A DNA stretch of 17,270 bases, from the NCBI GenBank assembly GCA_003024985.2, contig PXIH01S0003010.1. One strand, given 5' to 3'. Each line of letters starts with the position of its first letter. The first letter of the stretch is position 1. This document shows, in pieces, positions 1 to 9,325 of the stretch. The translations under genes were made by a program, and so were the position numbers. Origin of the DNA: Euperipatoides rowelli. Lineage: Eukaryota > Onychophora > Udeonychophora > Euonychophora > Peripatopsidae. The notes beneath the pieces are model-generated. The model saw nothing but the letters and a program-made list of their open reading frames with translations, did no database searches and was not told the DNA's origin.

Positions 1-231
1 TATAAACATTTGCTATTTATCTCCTCTGACTTACAGGAATTAAAAAATAAATAAATTGACAAACTTATGGTACCCAAAGTCTGTAATTTCCTTACTGCTG
101 CTTCTTTTGGTTCGAATTTCAGAAATGGCTGCTATTTTCTGTTGCTTTTACAGTCTCTTAGGAATCTCATAAACATACAAGTAAAGTGCCTGTTAGTTTA
201 TATTTTTAGAGAAAAAGTCCTTCTCTGCTAT

Positions 232-250
232 AAGTAAAGTCTATCTTTTT
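232..250. repeat. Target-site duplication, copy at LINE 3' end
   Basis: AAGTAAAGTCTATCTTTTT here matches AAGTAAAAGTCTATCTTTTT at 5038-5057, with a single one-base indel. The two copies flank the minus-strand LINE exactly outside its tail and its 5' end, as expected of target-primed reverse transcription. Confidence 0.85.
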
Positions 251-263
251 TTGTTGTTGTTGT
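251..263 (-). repeat. LINE 3' tail, (ACA)n then A-run
   Basis: On the minus strand the element ends in repeated ACA triplets that run into As, which merge with the A-rich start of the target duplication. A simple-repeat or poly-A tail marks the 3' end of a LINE. Confidence 0.7.
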
Positions 264-440
264 AAAAGTGTTTAATACAGCTATGCTTCTAACTGTACCA
301 TTTTTAAAACTCTAAATAAAGTTTTTCCATTCATCTGGATTTACAAATTTGTTAATTCAAAAGTGACTATTAAAAAATAATATATGAGATACAATACATG
401 CATAATTATTATCTACCATACCACTCTTCCCTCTTATACT

Positions 441-3400
441 TTACATTTTCCTCCATAATTTATAGAATACTTCAGTCGATAACATAACCATATCTTTTAT
501 ATAAATATGGTTGAAATTAGTTACTATCGCCAATAAGGCTCTCTCAACTGTGACTTCATTTAATAATACAGCATCTTCACTTCCATATTGAAAAGAGCAT
601 TGNCACAACAGGTTTGAATACTTCCTTTGGATTTTTTTTTATATCTTTAGTACTTATGGATTCTCTTAAATTATATTTATTAATAATCCCACTCAATATT
701 TTCAACCTTGTCTCATTTAACTTCATACAATCCCAAAATATGTGATATAGATCCTCCAACTGCCCACATCAAAATGGGCTGAAACTTCACATATACAAAA
801 TATTTTTTTATAAATTTTAGACTACTTTTATTTTTTTTATAATTTAGAAACTCTGGTTCTGTGTTATTATCAAATTCTTGTAACATTTATATTTTATTTT
901 CTCCTGTTCCATATTTAGCTCATTTATCCCTNATATATGGTTGCCCACCGTACAAACAGAGGACCTTTAACTGTATCCCATATTTCATCTAATCTTCCAA
1001 AGACATTAACTATATTTTTTTAACGTAATTATACATTATTACTTTATTATTTCCAATCCTCCATTCCCCAAGGGAACCTTACTCTATATACCCTTAAAAT
1101 TTTATATCCTGGAAAAGAAAATTCTGTATTACCCTATTAAACCTACAAAAGAAACCCTTAGAAATTGATACATAAGGGAAATAATAAAAAAAAAACTTGT
1201 CACTATTAATGAGTTTATCAATTTTACTTAGACTAGGAGTCCAATATTTACCTTTGATAGTTACATACATACATCTTTATGTCTTCCATAGAATTTTGCA
1301 AAACAGTATATTGTAATGCATTCACATAAAACTTGATTCCTATGATTTACCCATGTATTCCCTCCATATCTCTATACTTTTCTATTTTATTCTTTTTAAT
1401 GTTCCAGACATACAATTTTTAAAAGTTCACACGTGATCCTGTAGTTACCATAAACATTTGTAATTTTTTATAACTCATATAGTCAAATCATCAATATAGG
1501 AAACTAGTTTGAAATTTTCCATTGATCCATATTCCTTTAGATTTTTTCTCAATTTTGTATATAAGATCACTTAAATATAGAGAATACAATAATGAAGAAA
1601 GGGAAGAACCTTGGAGGATTCAATTTGCCATTTAACAACCTGATAATATATCTTTTGGTTAAGGAATGCTATCAACTTATTTGCTATCAAATTTATTAAT
1701 AGATTAGATATTTTACTAGGATTAATATATTTGAATATAGGTAAGTATAATTAACATTGACATTATCAAAAGCTCCTTGCACATCAACCCTCAATATATA
1801 TAGATCTTCTCTTACCTTTCTATAATAATTGGAAAATACCATATGTAGAGTTAACATTGCCTGTCCAATAGTCTTCCCCTTAATTCCATATACAATATCT
1901 GGAATAGCCTTCTTTACTATTAGAATTATAGGATTCAACAACATCTTCTCCATAATTTTCTGATCCATATTAATTTGATAAGGCTATTGGCCTATATTTC
2001 TTCATATCTATACCCCAATCACCAATATTGTATTCCTTTGGTATCACTTTAATATATGACTCGAACAATCGCTCATATTCAATATTATCCAATGGGTTAT
2101 CCAACAAATAATAATGTAACTCAATAAACACGTGATTAATTTCTGATTAACGTGTCTATATAAATCATATGTCAGTCCATCTAGTCCAGCCATCATTTTG
2201 GTTTTAAGGGTCTTCATTACACATTGAAGTTATTGGAAACCAAATGGTATATTAAACCCACAGTATTCCTCTCCAACATTATGTTCTATGTTATTGGTTT
2301 TAAAAAACTTATGAGTCTTTTTCTTTCCAAATTGCTCATAACTTTCCATACTATCCTTACCAAAAAAAAACAAGAAATCATGTTGCAAAATTTTCACTAT
2401 TTCCAAATTTATTAACTATACATTTTATATTGGATACCTTCTTCTTCTTCTTCTTCTTCTTATTTTTAGTAAAGCAATTAGAGTTCATTGAAGTAGATGA
2501 GGTAGTTATCAATTCATTATTAATTTTATTAAATAACACTTCTGTTGAATTGCCATTAAATGTTCTAATCTTAATCATAAACTTATTATTTCCACAGACT
2601 CTTTATGTTCATCATTGATGTTTCTATTGATTAAATTATTAATAATATATAATTTCTTTTTGTATTTTCTTTACTTTAGATAAATTATTAGTTACTCCCA
2701 TTTGATATATCATGTTTTTCACCAGCTGCCATTTGACTAAAGTGTTAACATTATTATTTTGTGCAATTTGCATTATTTCCTCACTATTATTTATCAAAGT
2801 AATTAATTCTATATCCCAAGTTGGGATCAGCCCAACTTTATATTAAGATTCGATTACAGAGATATCATTACATCCATTATCAAACCATAATGATCAGTAT
2901 ATGGAACAACTGTATATTTTAATTCATATAAAAATCCTTTTATGGGCATAATATATATTCGATCTAATCTATTAGCCACTTTTTTGTCAACTCTGGTAGG
3001 CAAGGTTTCCAACTTTGTATTAGATGCTACATCTACTAAATTGTATCTATCTAGAAACTGCAATGCCTTATGTTCACTTAGCCTACAGCATTAATAATGT
3101 TCATATCTCCTGCTATGATGACATTCACTTTCATTTTCTTTACAAATATTTTCCATTATCCTCCAACAGGCTTTCTTTTCCGAGTTGACAGAGGGCATAT
3201 GAATATTTATGAATACCATTTTATATTTATTGATAGCTATTTTAAGTACCATTATCCTCTCACCCTCTGAATATATATATATCTGTAATTCCATGATCAA
3301 TGGTTTTTGAAACTATCATAGCCATTCCACTTCTCCTCGATGGATTAGTATTTTCTTTAACAATTTAATTACTTCAAATATTTTCCATATATCCTTTCCA

Positions 3401-3546
3401 TCCATAACCACTCGCCTGGTTTCCTGTAGCATAAATAATGAAACGTTAACTCTTGCTAACGCCTTTACAACTATCTTCTCTTTTCACTTAAAGTTAGCAC
3501 ATCAATAGATAACAAAATTAGCAATTTTTACTATGCTGTTCTCCAT
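441..3546 (-). pseudogene. LINE ORF2: APE endonuclease + reverse transcriptase (broken)
   Basis: In the intact family this protein nicks target DNA and copies the element RNA into it. The likely start is the ATG at 3546 (reads MENSIVKIANFVIY then a stop). Endonuclease landmarks follow in order: FMLQETR near 3415-3435, VFINIHMPS near 3190-3215, VIIAGDMN (codons for GDMN at 3110-3099, in a shifted frame), RLDRIYI near 2945-2965, and TDHYG near 2884-2898. After a Lys-rich linker come reverse transcriptase motifs: AGLDGLTYDLYR (about 2155-2195), IPKE with YRPIALSN (about 1970-2050), RVDVQGAFDNV (about 1760-1790) and the catalytic YIDD at 1498-1487. The C-terminal zinc-type motif is near 720-760 (CGQLEDLYHIFWDC). 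The reading frame closes at TAA 441-443, giving about 1,035 codons, a normal length. Several frameshifts and stops show it is dead. Confidence 0.85.
2438..2461. repeat. (CTT)8 microsatellite inside LINE ORF2
   Basis: Eight perfect CTT triplets. On the coding (minus) strand of the LINE they read as AAG, a run of lysines in the linker between endonuclease and reverse transcriptase. Such a tract probably expanded after insertion. Confidence 0.9.
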
Positions 3547-3699
3547 GCTTGTAATTAGACACTATAAAAATATGTATCTACAAGGACTACAATGTACATT
3601 ATGCTATTGTTATATTGCATATAACAAAAGCAATTACTTAACTTTATCAACAGTTCGACCACTACAATATAACTTTATTACAAAATAGAAATGTATCAT

Positions 3700-4851
3700 T
3701 TATCCATTTTCGCCTTTCTGTTTTTCCACGTTTTCAATTTCAAGTACACTATATATATTTTCCACTAAATTAGTTTGCAACTCTGATATTCTTATCTTTG
3801 AATCCACTTTATCGATATTTGTTTTGCTAAATTCTGCTACTGTATTAGACGAATCAATAGCAGGCATAATTTTCATTTTTCTTTTATTTCTTTTTGAAAC
3901 CACATTATATGCAATATCTTCTCCATATTTCACCTCAGTAATTCTATCATTATCTATCTCCATTTTGTTAGTCTCATCTTCATCAGAAGAAATGACCGTT
4001 GTTTCAGCTAATGCCTGCCAGTCCTTATCTTGTACAGAGTTTAAATCGGGGCTAAATAGATATAAATAATAAAATTGCACTCTTGTGCGATTTTATTATT
4101 TATATCGATAGTTTGTTGACTTTCACTTTTATTTTGTTGCAAATTTATATTTTCAGAATTATTTGTTAATCCATAATCATACCCAATTTCTCTAGGAGTT
4201 GATCCTTTTTCTTTGGGTTTTTCAGTGACATGCTTGCATAGTTGAACTCCTTTGTACATCACATTTACCATTTTCATGGCCGCCCTCCACATATTTTTGA
4301 CATTTGGGACATTTTTGTATGGTACACTCATACGCTTTGTGCCCTATGATTTTAAAATTTAAGCATAACATGGGCTCTCTGCCCTTAACTACTATTAGCA
4401 AGGTAAGAGACCCTATTATCATAAGATATCCTTTTCTGACAATGCCTTTTAAAATAAAGACTCTTGTTTTAATAAATGTATCTTCTGACATCTTATATTT
4501 TTCATTTTGGATAGAAGTTATTATTAAATATTTATCTAATAGGTTGCTTACTTGTACACAGTCATCCATTATCGGTGCCCATTGTATCCTAATGTCTATA
4601 CATTGCGTCAATTCACCATAGCTCGCAAGTACAATTACATATCCGTAAAATTCTCTGAATTTGTCCTCAACTAATTGTCTTTCTTTGCTGCTAATGAAAT
4701 CATTTCCTATGTATCTGTGATTTCTAGGAAAGAATAACCCAACTATTGCATCCTTTCCCACTAACTCCATTATTTTCAATATTAGGGCAGATGTATCCAT
4801 TTTGAATTCCAGGGCCTCACTATACAGTGTGAATATATATTGGTTTTCCAT
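3700..4851 (-). pseudogene. LINE ORF1: gag-like nucleic-acid-binding protein with zinc knuckles (broken)
   Basis: Begins at the ATG at 4851, with a 186-bp leader to the element's 5' end, and stops at TAA 3702-3700: about 380 residues over three blocks (4851-4222, 4331-4041, 4080-3700) joined by two frameshifts. The middle has the gag-like pattern RIQWAPI...LLDKY...TRVFILKG preceding two zinc knuckles around 4250-4355. The first reads CLNFKIIGHKAYEC, where the second cysteine of the usual CX2CX4HX4C has become Phe (TTT for TGT). The second is CPKC, then His seven residues later, then Cys five further. The tail is acidic and Lys-rich. Known ORF1 proteins of this kind bind element RNA; this copy is unlikely to be functional. 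Confidence 0.8.
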
Positions 4852-5037
4852 GTACGCTGTTTTGAAAATTTTATTCCAATCTCTCAGTCCGCAAATAACT
4901 TTATATACTTTTCTGAGTTATTGACAGTATCTTTAATAGCTTTTCCTTACTGACTTAAGTCTTGTCTCAAAGTTTTTAGAAAATTTACTGTAGAATCTTG
5001 CTCAGCAAAAGAATCTGCGTGCAATCATTGCGTCCAG

Positions 5038-5057
5038 AAGTAAAAGTCTATCTTTTT
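5038..5057. repeat. Target-site duplication, copy at LINE 5' end
   Basis: AAGTAAAAGTCTATCTTTTT, the partner of 232-250. It fixes the 5' boundary of the LINE at 5037. Confidence 0.85.
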
Positions 5058-5766
5058 ATTTTCTTTAGAAGCAATTAGTAAGCAACTCACTGGATTAAAA
5101 AAAAGGAGTAAATGTAATATTTGTTTAATTGAATTAGGCGTATTTTATCATTTCTGTTAGTCAGGTAGATGAACTTGACAAAACAATAGCGCTTTATCTT
5201 ATGCTTGAATCTTCCTAATTTGGTAGTAATTCTCTTTTCCTCCAATTTTATTCATTCCTGGGACTTTTTCAAGAATCAAAAGCATGCAGGGAGAACTAGT
5301 CTGAAGTTATAGGAATTGCTTTTTAAAAGATGTAAACTTGTTAGTAACACTCTTAGGATTAATATTGATCTTATTATTAAGCTCTTCCACTCTTTTAATT
5401 GGAAAAACTGTTAATCTTAGTTTTCTTGAGCTCCTTGTGTTAGTGATTTTCGTCAACAAGAAAAACTAGAATTTAATCATTTTCTTCTTTTGATCTTTTT
5501 GTTATAAAAAAATCTTTGCTAATAATTATTGATTGAATTATTGAATTAGCTTTTTATGAAGAAAAATGTTATTTGAAATAAGGAATTGAATAAAAAAATG
5601 AATGGATGAAAACAAAGAAGATTGTTTGATCAAAGAATTCACATGGATAAAAGGTCTGAATAAATCTTAGATAATAATGATAGAAAGTCAAATTGTTAAG
5701 GCTCATTTATTCATTTTTAACTTATTCAGTATTAGGAAATAAAAAGTGATTTTAGAGTCGACTTAC
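5058..5766. other. Gene-free AT-rich stretch
   Basis: No open frame with recognisable motif, no inverted repeats with target duplications and no RNA gene were seen. Only short A/T runs occur. Confidence 0.6.
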
Positions 5767-5930
5767 TGTGATTCTTAGGTGGAGTATCGCATCAGTCATA
5801 CGGTGAAGCAAGTTTACTAGTATAGACACAAACTGAGTCACTGGAACTGACAGGTTGTTCAGCTTCAGAGCTAACAAAATTACTGGATCACCTTTAAAGC
5901 TTAAAGCCTGAGCTTCTCTATTCTACATAG
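5767..5930 (-). other. Exon-like tract with splice-donor match (unrecognised)
   Basis: The minus strand has an open frame of about 50 codons with fairly normal composition (includes KLNNLSVPVTQFVSILVNLL and HRMTDAILHL) between a TAG near 5924 and a TAA near 5755. Base composition is richer in G+C than the surroundings. The frame runs into CACA|GTAAGT near 5775, a good match to a 5' splice donor. The upstream acceptor is weak. I do not recognise the peptide; it may equally be a remnant of a transposon gene or chance. Confidence 0.2.
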
Positions 5931-6420
5931 CACTGGAGGGTTGAAGCTGGAGTGAATTCTTCTTTTGGATCTTCTGTTCTGCTCTCAGAATGAATTGAGT
6001 TTTAATTTTTATATTATTTCGAAAGATTAAATGACTCATGTTTTTGGGAATAACTTCGCAGCAGAATCCTGTAGTTCAAAGAAAAGCACACCAATGAAAT
6101 CTTAAAATCCATTTTTATGAATAATGAATTTTATGCTACCAATCGGGTTTTAAACGGAGTTAAAGTGTTTCATTTAAATATACTCGATCAGAGGCTATGT
6201 TTAGGGTATTTCCTTTTTATCAATGGTACTACTCAGTAACAGATCCTTTGTTTAACTCTATAGAGTGTCTTACGAGTCATATTGGAGTTAATAATTTTAC
6301 AATATTAATAATCAGTCAGAGAAGATATTTATATAACTAAACATAATGATTAAAAATATCAAAGGAGATCCCAAAATACATGAAATAAAATAAAGAGCGA
6401 CTTTCTGGGTGCTCTTATAT
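5931..6420. other. Gene-free AT-rich stretch
   Basis: Nothing supportable seen up to the Helitron-like hairpin at 6421. Confidence 0.55.
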
Positions 6421-6606
6421 CCATCATTTTTGATGGACTTTTAAATTATATAACTATAATAAAAGGCCAGTTTGGTCACTTTGGTCATGATGTCTGTCAC
6501 GCTGCTCGGACATCCTTNGCAAGCCAATGATGCCCGAAGATGTTTCGCTCTATTTTCGGTCATAGATATCATAGTATCCATCATTTTTGATGGACTTTTA
6601 AACTAG
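6421..6606 (+). mobile_element. Tandem miniature Helitron-like units
   Basis: The perfect hairpin CCATCATTTTTGATGG (6-bp stem, 4-nt loop) occurs at 6421-6436 and 6578-6593, 157 bp apart. Each is followed by ACTTTTAAA. The second copy then ends in CTAG followed by T (6603-6607), which is the Helitron 3' rule (hairpin, then CTRR, insertion before T). Directly after the first hairpin comes TAACTATAATAAAAGG (6451-6466), resembling Helitron 5' starts. One full unit is therefore about 6449-6606 (158 bp), preceded head-to-tail by the 3' end of another. After CTAG another ACTATAAAAATG-like start follows. No protein is encoded; these would be non-autonomous. Confidence 0.55.
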
Positions 6607-6733
6607 TTAATACTATAAAAATGTCTGTCCTCTAACCATAAACACATACTCCTGACTGCACAAAAGCTGAATTATAAAATATGTGCATGGTGGTACATGA
6701 ATTTTTAGCAGTCTAACAAAGTGGTACAATATA

Positions 6734-6755
6734 CCAAAAGTTTTGAGAACCCCTG
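6734..6755 (+). mobile_element. hAT-like terminal inverted repeat (one end only)
   Basis: CCAAAAGTTTTGAGAACCCC then TG; on the minus strand it reads CAGGGGTTCTCAAAAC, the classic hAT/Charlie-type terminus. The body would lie at lower coordinates (about 6630-6755). No matching left end was found, so it is probably truncated by the Helitron-like units or decayed. Confidence 0.45.
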
Positions 6756-6783
6756 TAATACATATTATGGAAATATCATTGCC

Positions 6784-7257
6784 CTACAACTGACAGGTAA
6801 ACTTGAATAATAATTTATAATTAAGTACTACACCAGTTTGCATCACCGTGGATATGCAGCCTAACATTTCTAAAGAAAATTTACCATACTTAATTACATC
6901 TAAGCAGAAACTAAAAGGATGGTTGAGTGTGGTGGGAAGCTCTAGAGCCTGCTTCAGATGCCAGAACCCTTTGCATGATAGTGTCCTGTTCCTTGGTACA
7001 ATTACTGTCATTCTTTTCAAGAACCATTTGTACACAGTCATGTTCTTCATCATATAATAAAATATTGTCCATGGGGATTAGTACTACACTGCATTTACCT
7101 CATAATTATGTCACCACAATCTATATACCCTGATAAACCAGGATGAGGCTGACATATCCTCTGTGAAAACACTGGTTGAGGATAATGTTAAAGATCAATA
7201 ATCATCACTTCTACTCTTGCTAATATATCATCTTCTTTGAAGCAGGGAGGTGGTAGG
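6784..7257 (-). pseudogene. Unrecognised decayed coding tract
   Basis: Read on the minus strand from 7257, one frame gives CFKEDDILARVEVMIIDL, a stop, then HYPQPVFSQRICQPHPGLSG and more with few stops. A second frame then gives MDNILLYDEEHDCVQMVLEK and 34 further residues. Finally an 89-codon open frame (7053-6784) overlaps that one and continues to 6784. The composition (acidic and basic residues, Cys, Pro) and higher G+C than flanking DNA suggest eroded coding sequence broken by frameshifts. The MDNILLY...EEHD string recalls the YMDD-IL region of Ty3-type reverse transcriptases, but the following motifs are absent. I leave it unnamed. Confidence 0.3.
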
Positions 7258-7313
7258 GCAATGAAATTGTATAATGTTTTGCCTAAATCAGATAGAATAT
7301 TAAATTCTCAATG

Positions 7314-7319
7314 CAAATG
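7314..7319. repeat. 6-bp target duplication CAAATG (left)
   Basis: Identical to CAAATG at 7565-7570, immediately outside the inverted repeats of the MITE. Confidence 0.6.
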
Positions 7320-7564
7320 AAGGGTACAGGGGAAAAGGCAACAAGGTCCAAAAAATGAAATATTACAGGAGAAGGTAAATAAACTTTGAAACGCTAGGAT
7401 TTTTTCCTGTGCTATGAATTTTAAAACTTCAATAACTTGTTGACCGATATCTTTTTCCCTTTGAGGCTTTGATATGTTATAAATCCCTATAAAAATTATT
7501 CAAAACCGTCAAAATATCATTTTCGAAAATTTTGGACAATGTTGGTTTTTTCCCCTGTACCCTT
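7320..7564. mobile_element. MITE, 245 bp, with ~40-bp imperfect terminal inverted repeats
   Basis: Left end AAGGGTACAGGGGAAAA (7320-7336) is the exact reverse complement of 7548-7564. Similarity continues inward: GGCAACAAGGTCCAAAA on the left against AACCAACATTGTCCAAAA on the inverted right end. Both ends are flanked by CAAATG. There is no coding capacity. The terminal sequence and a 6-bp duplication do not match a superfamily I can name with confidence; the duplication length could be read differently because the ends overlap it (TGAAGGG is also shared). Confidence 0.75.
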
Positions 7565-7570
7565 CAAATG
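7565..7570. repeat. 6-bp target duplication CAAATG (right)
   Basis: Partner of 7314-7319. Confidence 0.6.
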
Positions 7571-7914
7571 GGTTTTTGTCAACATTCTTATCATATTTGT
7601 TCCATTTCTGATTGCTTATTTCACTTAATTTTCCTTTAAGTCAGTATCCAATCTAATAAAAACTCATTGTTTATTATGTGCAATTCACATCCCTGTTTAT
7701 AACTTTTTGGTAATTTTTATTTGTGCAGTTGAGCCCTTTTTCACATTTATTTTACACACATTTTTTTTCTAGCAGTTACCCTTCAAATTTATATCTTANT
7801 CATACTCCTCCCTGATTATTGTATTAGTTGTTTATAGGTATGGATCCAATTCTCTATTTAATGCTTTTTATTGTGTGTGTTTTAAGTATATTTTAATCGT
7901 CTTAATTTCTGAAT
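7571..7914. other. AT-rich stretch, no gene seen
   Basis: Sits between the MITE and the LINE endonuclease fragment. It could be leader or ORF1 remnant of that LINE but no zinc knuckle or open frame supports this. Confidence 0.5.
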
Positions 7915-8282
7915 ATGTCAAATATAAATATTGATCTCTCTTTTACCTTTTTAAATATACAAGGTTTAAACAGTTTTGCCAAGAAAAAGTATTTACTAAA
8001 ATTTTTACTGCATAATCAAATACAATATGTCCTTCTTCAAGAAACTAAAATATGAAAACGTTCTTCTGTTAACAGTAACAATCTTTCTTTCCATTACAAC
8101 ATAATAGCAGGGTCAGGTTCTAGGTCAGCAGTGGTATTATCGTTTGGATTTTAAAGTCTTTGTCTGTGCATGACTTAAAAGTAATAACCTCCAATGAAAT
8201 ATCTTTCATCATAGAGATTTCCATTAATGATCTTAGACTTATTTTATATCTTAATTGGAATATGACTGTGTTCCAAAGCCGG
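7915..8282 (+). pseudogene. LINE ORF2 fragment: N-terminal APE endonuclease
   Basis: From the ATG at 7915 the frame reads an endonuclease start: FTFLNIQGLNS, KKKYLLKFLL, then QYVLLQETKI, the catalytic-region signature of APE-type endonucleases (asparagine and glutamate residues conserved). After a stop it continues NIIAGSGSRSAVVLSFGF, matching the usual position of the glycine-serine-rich 'SGVAIL' strand. A frameshift leads to LKVITSNEISFIIEISINDL in another frame, ending near 8282. About 120 of the domain's roughly 230 residues are present; the rest of ORF2 is absent. It lies on the strand opposite to the full LINE and belongs to a different copy, possibly a related family. Confidence 0.7.
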
Positions 8283-8829
8283 TAACAGCGACATCTAACG
8301 GACTGATTCAAAACTCTTTTTTTTTTTTTTTCCCCCTTAAAAGATCGGTGCGGGAACTATTTTTAGGAACTTTAAGTGGTGTTTTCTCTTACATAAAAAG
8401 AGCTTAAACAAAAAAAAATGGTAGATGCCTGTCAGTCACGTGCATATTTGCTAGAGCTTATTAATTAATTATTATAGTCAAAAATTTGTTAACGGCTAAT
8501 AAAGCATCTTTTAATTTATTACAGAGAAATATAAAACCTCATACACAAAATATTGTACTTGTCAGGATTTTCATGTCAAAAAATTGTTTCAACTGAAGGA
8601 ATTTAAAATATTTCAAAAGCTTTTTGTCTGTTGGACATGGTTTAGAGGGTGGGGTTACATCATCAGCCTAGCCATTAACTTACCACCAATAAAGTCGATT
8701 ATGTTTTTGTAACTAATGTTTTATTGAAAATTATAGCATACAAAACTAGATCCCTTTTTTTACAGACTACGCTGCCTTGTGTGTTAAATTTTTATAAAAA
8801 CTTTTATTTATTTTTTGTTTGACCTACAG
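8283..8829. other. No gene seen; T/C tract at 8318-8338
   Basis: A run of about 15 T then CCCCC follows the LINE fragment at 8318-8338. The rest is AT-rich without an interpretable frame. The T-run is on the wrong strand to be the tail of the adjacent plus-strand LINE. Confidence 0.5.
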
Positions 8830-8848
8830 CAAAGACTCGGAACCACTG
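8830..8848 (+). mobile_element. hAT-like terminal inverted repeat (one end only)
   Basis: CAAAGACTCGGAACCACTG reads on the minus strand as CAGTGGTTCCGAGTCTTTG, a typical hAT terminus. No left partner was found within several hundred bases upstream, so the assignment rests on one end. Confidence 0.35.
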
Positions 8849-9065
8849 GCTATAACACGCATCTGCTTCTTCGTTCAGTTAATTTAAAAATTTATCAAAC
8901 CATCAAGACAGCTAATTAATTATACTCAAATATGTGATCCCAATATCCTGTAAACAAATAAACAAATGACAAATATATTATGTATATTTATCATTATTGC
9001 ACTGCCAATCAAAGTGACCTCAAATGGAAGAGTCAAATAAATAATAATATAATCATAAAAAATCC

Positions 9066-9215
9066 CTGCAGGTCTAGTCAAGCCTGGTGAGCATCCTGAC
9101 TCGGCACTCTGGCAGCCAAAGAGGTCACCGGTTTGATCATGGGGAAACCTTCATTCCTTTGGATTAGTCGTGTTCAGGTTGGAAATGATTATTTCATGGT
9201 ATATGTATACATTAT
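9066..9215 (+). repeat. tRNA-derived SINE head, plus strand
   Basis: TAGTCAAGCCTGG at 9075-9087 fits the pol III A box, and GGTTTGATCAT at 9130-9140 fits a mutated B box, with plausible tRNA spacing (about 43 bp). The G+C-rich head contrasts with AT-rich flanks and is followed by a non-tRNA body (from about 9150). It does not fold into a functional tRNA by eye. The 3' limit is approximate. Confidence 0.55.
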
Positions 9216-9325
9216 ATGTTTCAAATGTTTTTCCTTGTATTTACACAGCTGAATTGTACTAATTATTGTGAAATAAAATGGAATCCTTTGCTCTCTGTGA
9301 AGTTTTTTAATAAAATTAATAATAA

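Larger units (their letters stand above)
251..5037 (-). mobile_element. Full-length non-LTR retrotransposon (L1/Tx1-type LINE), inactive
   Basis: About 4.8 kb on the minus strand, bounded by a 19-20 bp target-site duplication. In transcription order it has a short 5' UTR (5037-4852), ORF1 with zinc knuckles (4851-3700), a 153-bp spacer, ORF2 with endonuclease, reverse transcriptase and C-terminal zinc motif (3546-441), and a 3' UTR (440-264) ending in an (ACA)n/A tail (263-251). The two-ORF layout, APE-type endonuclease and CCHC knuckles in ORF1 are typical of L1/Tx1-like elements; the clade assignment is from memory of motifs, not from a tree. Both ORFs carry stops and frameshifts, so the copy cannot move itself. 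Retention of the entire length is notable, because most LINE copies are 5' truncated. Confidence 0.85.

Noticed and set aside
2224-2618. Plus-strand open frames inside the LINE (2224-2415, 2430-2618) as genes
   Set aside because: They lie antisense to ORF2 and the second owes its poly-Phe to the CTT repeat.
3824-4621. Plus-strand open frames at 3824-4069 and 4304-4621
   Set aside because: Antisense shadows of the LINE ORF1 with no recognisable domain.
6900-7080. Naming the minus-strand tract a Ty3/Gypsy reverse transcriptase
   Set aside because: Only about 20 residues around MDNILLY resemble it; flanking conserved motifs and LTRs are missing.
6848-7133. Two plus-strand open frames (6848-7057, 6927-7133)
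   Set aside because: They overlap each other and the more coding-like minus-strand tract; no domain seen.
8318-8338. T-run as a retroposon tail
   Set aside because: It would be the tail of a minus-strand insertion, but no element body or target duplication was found beside it.
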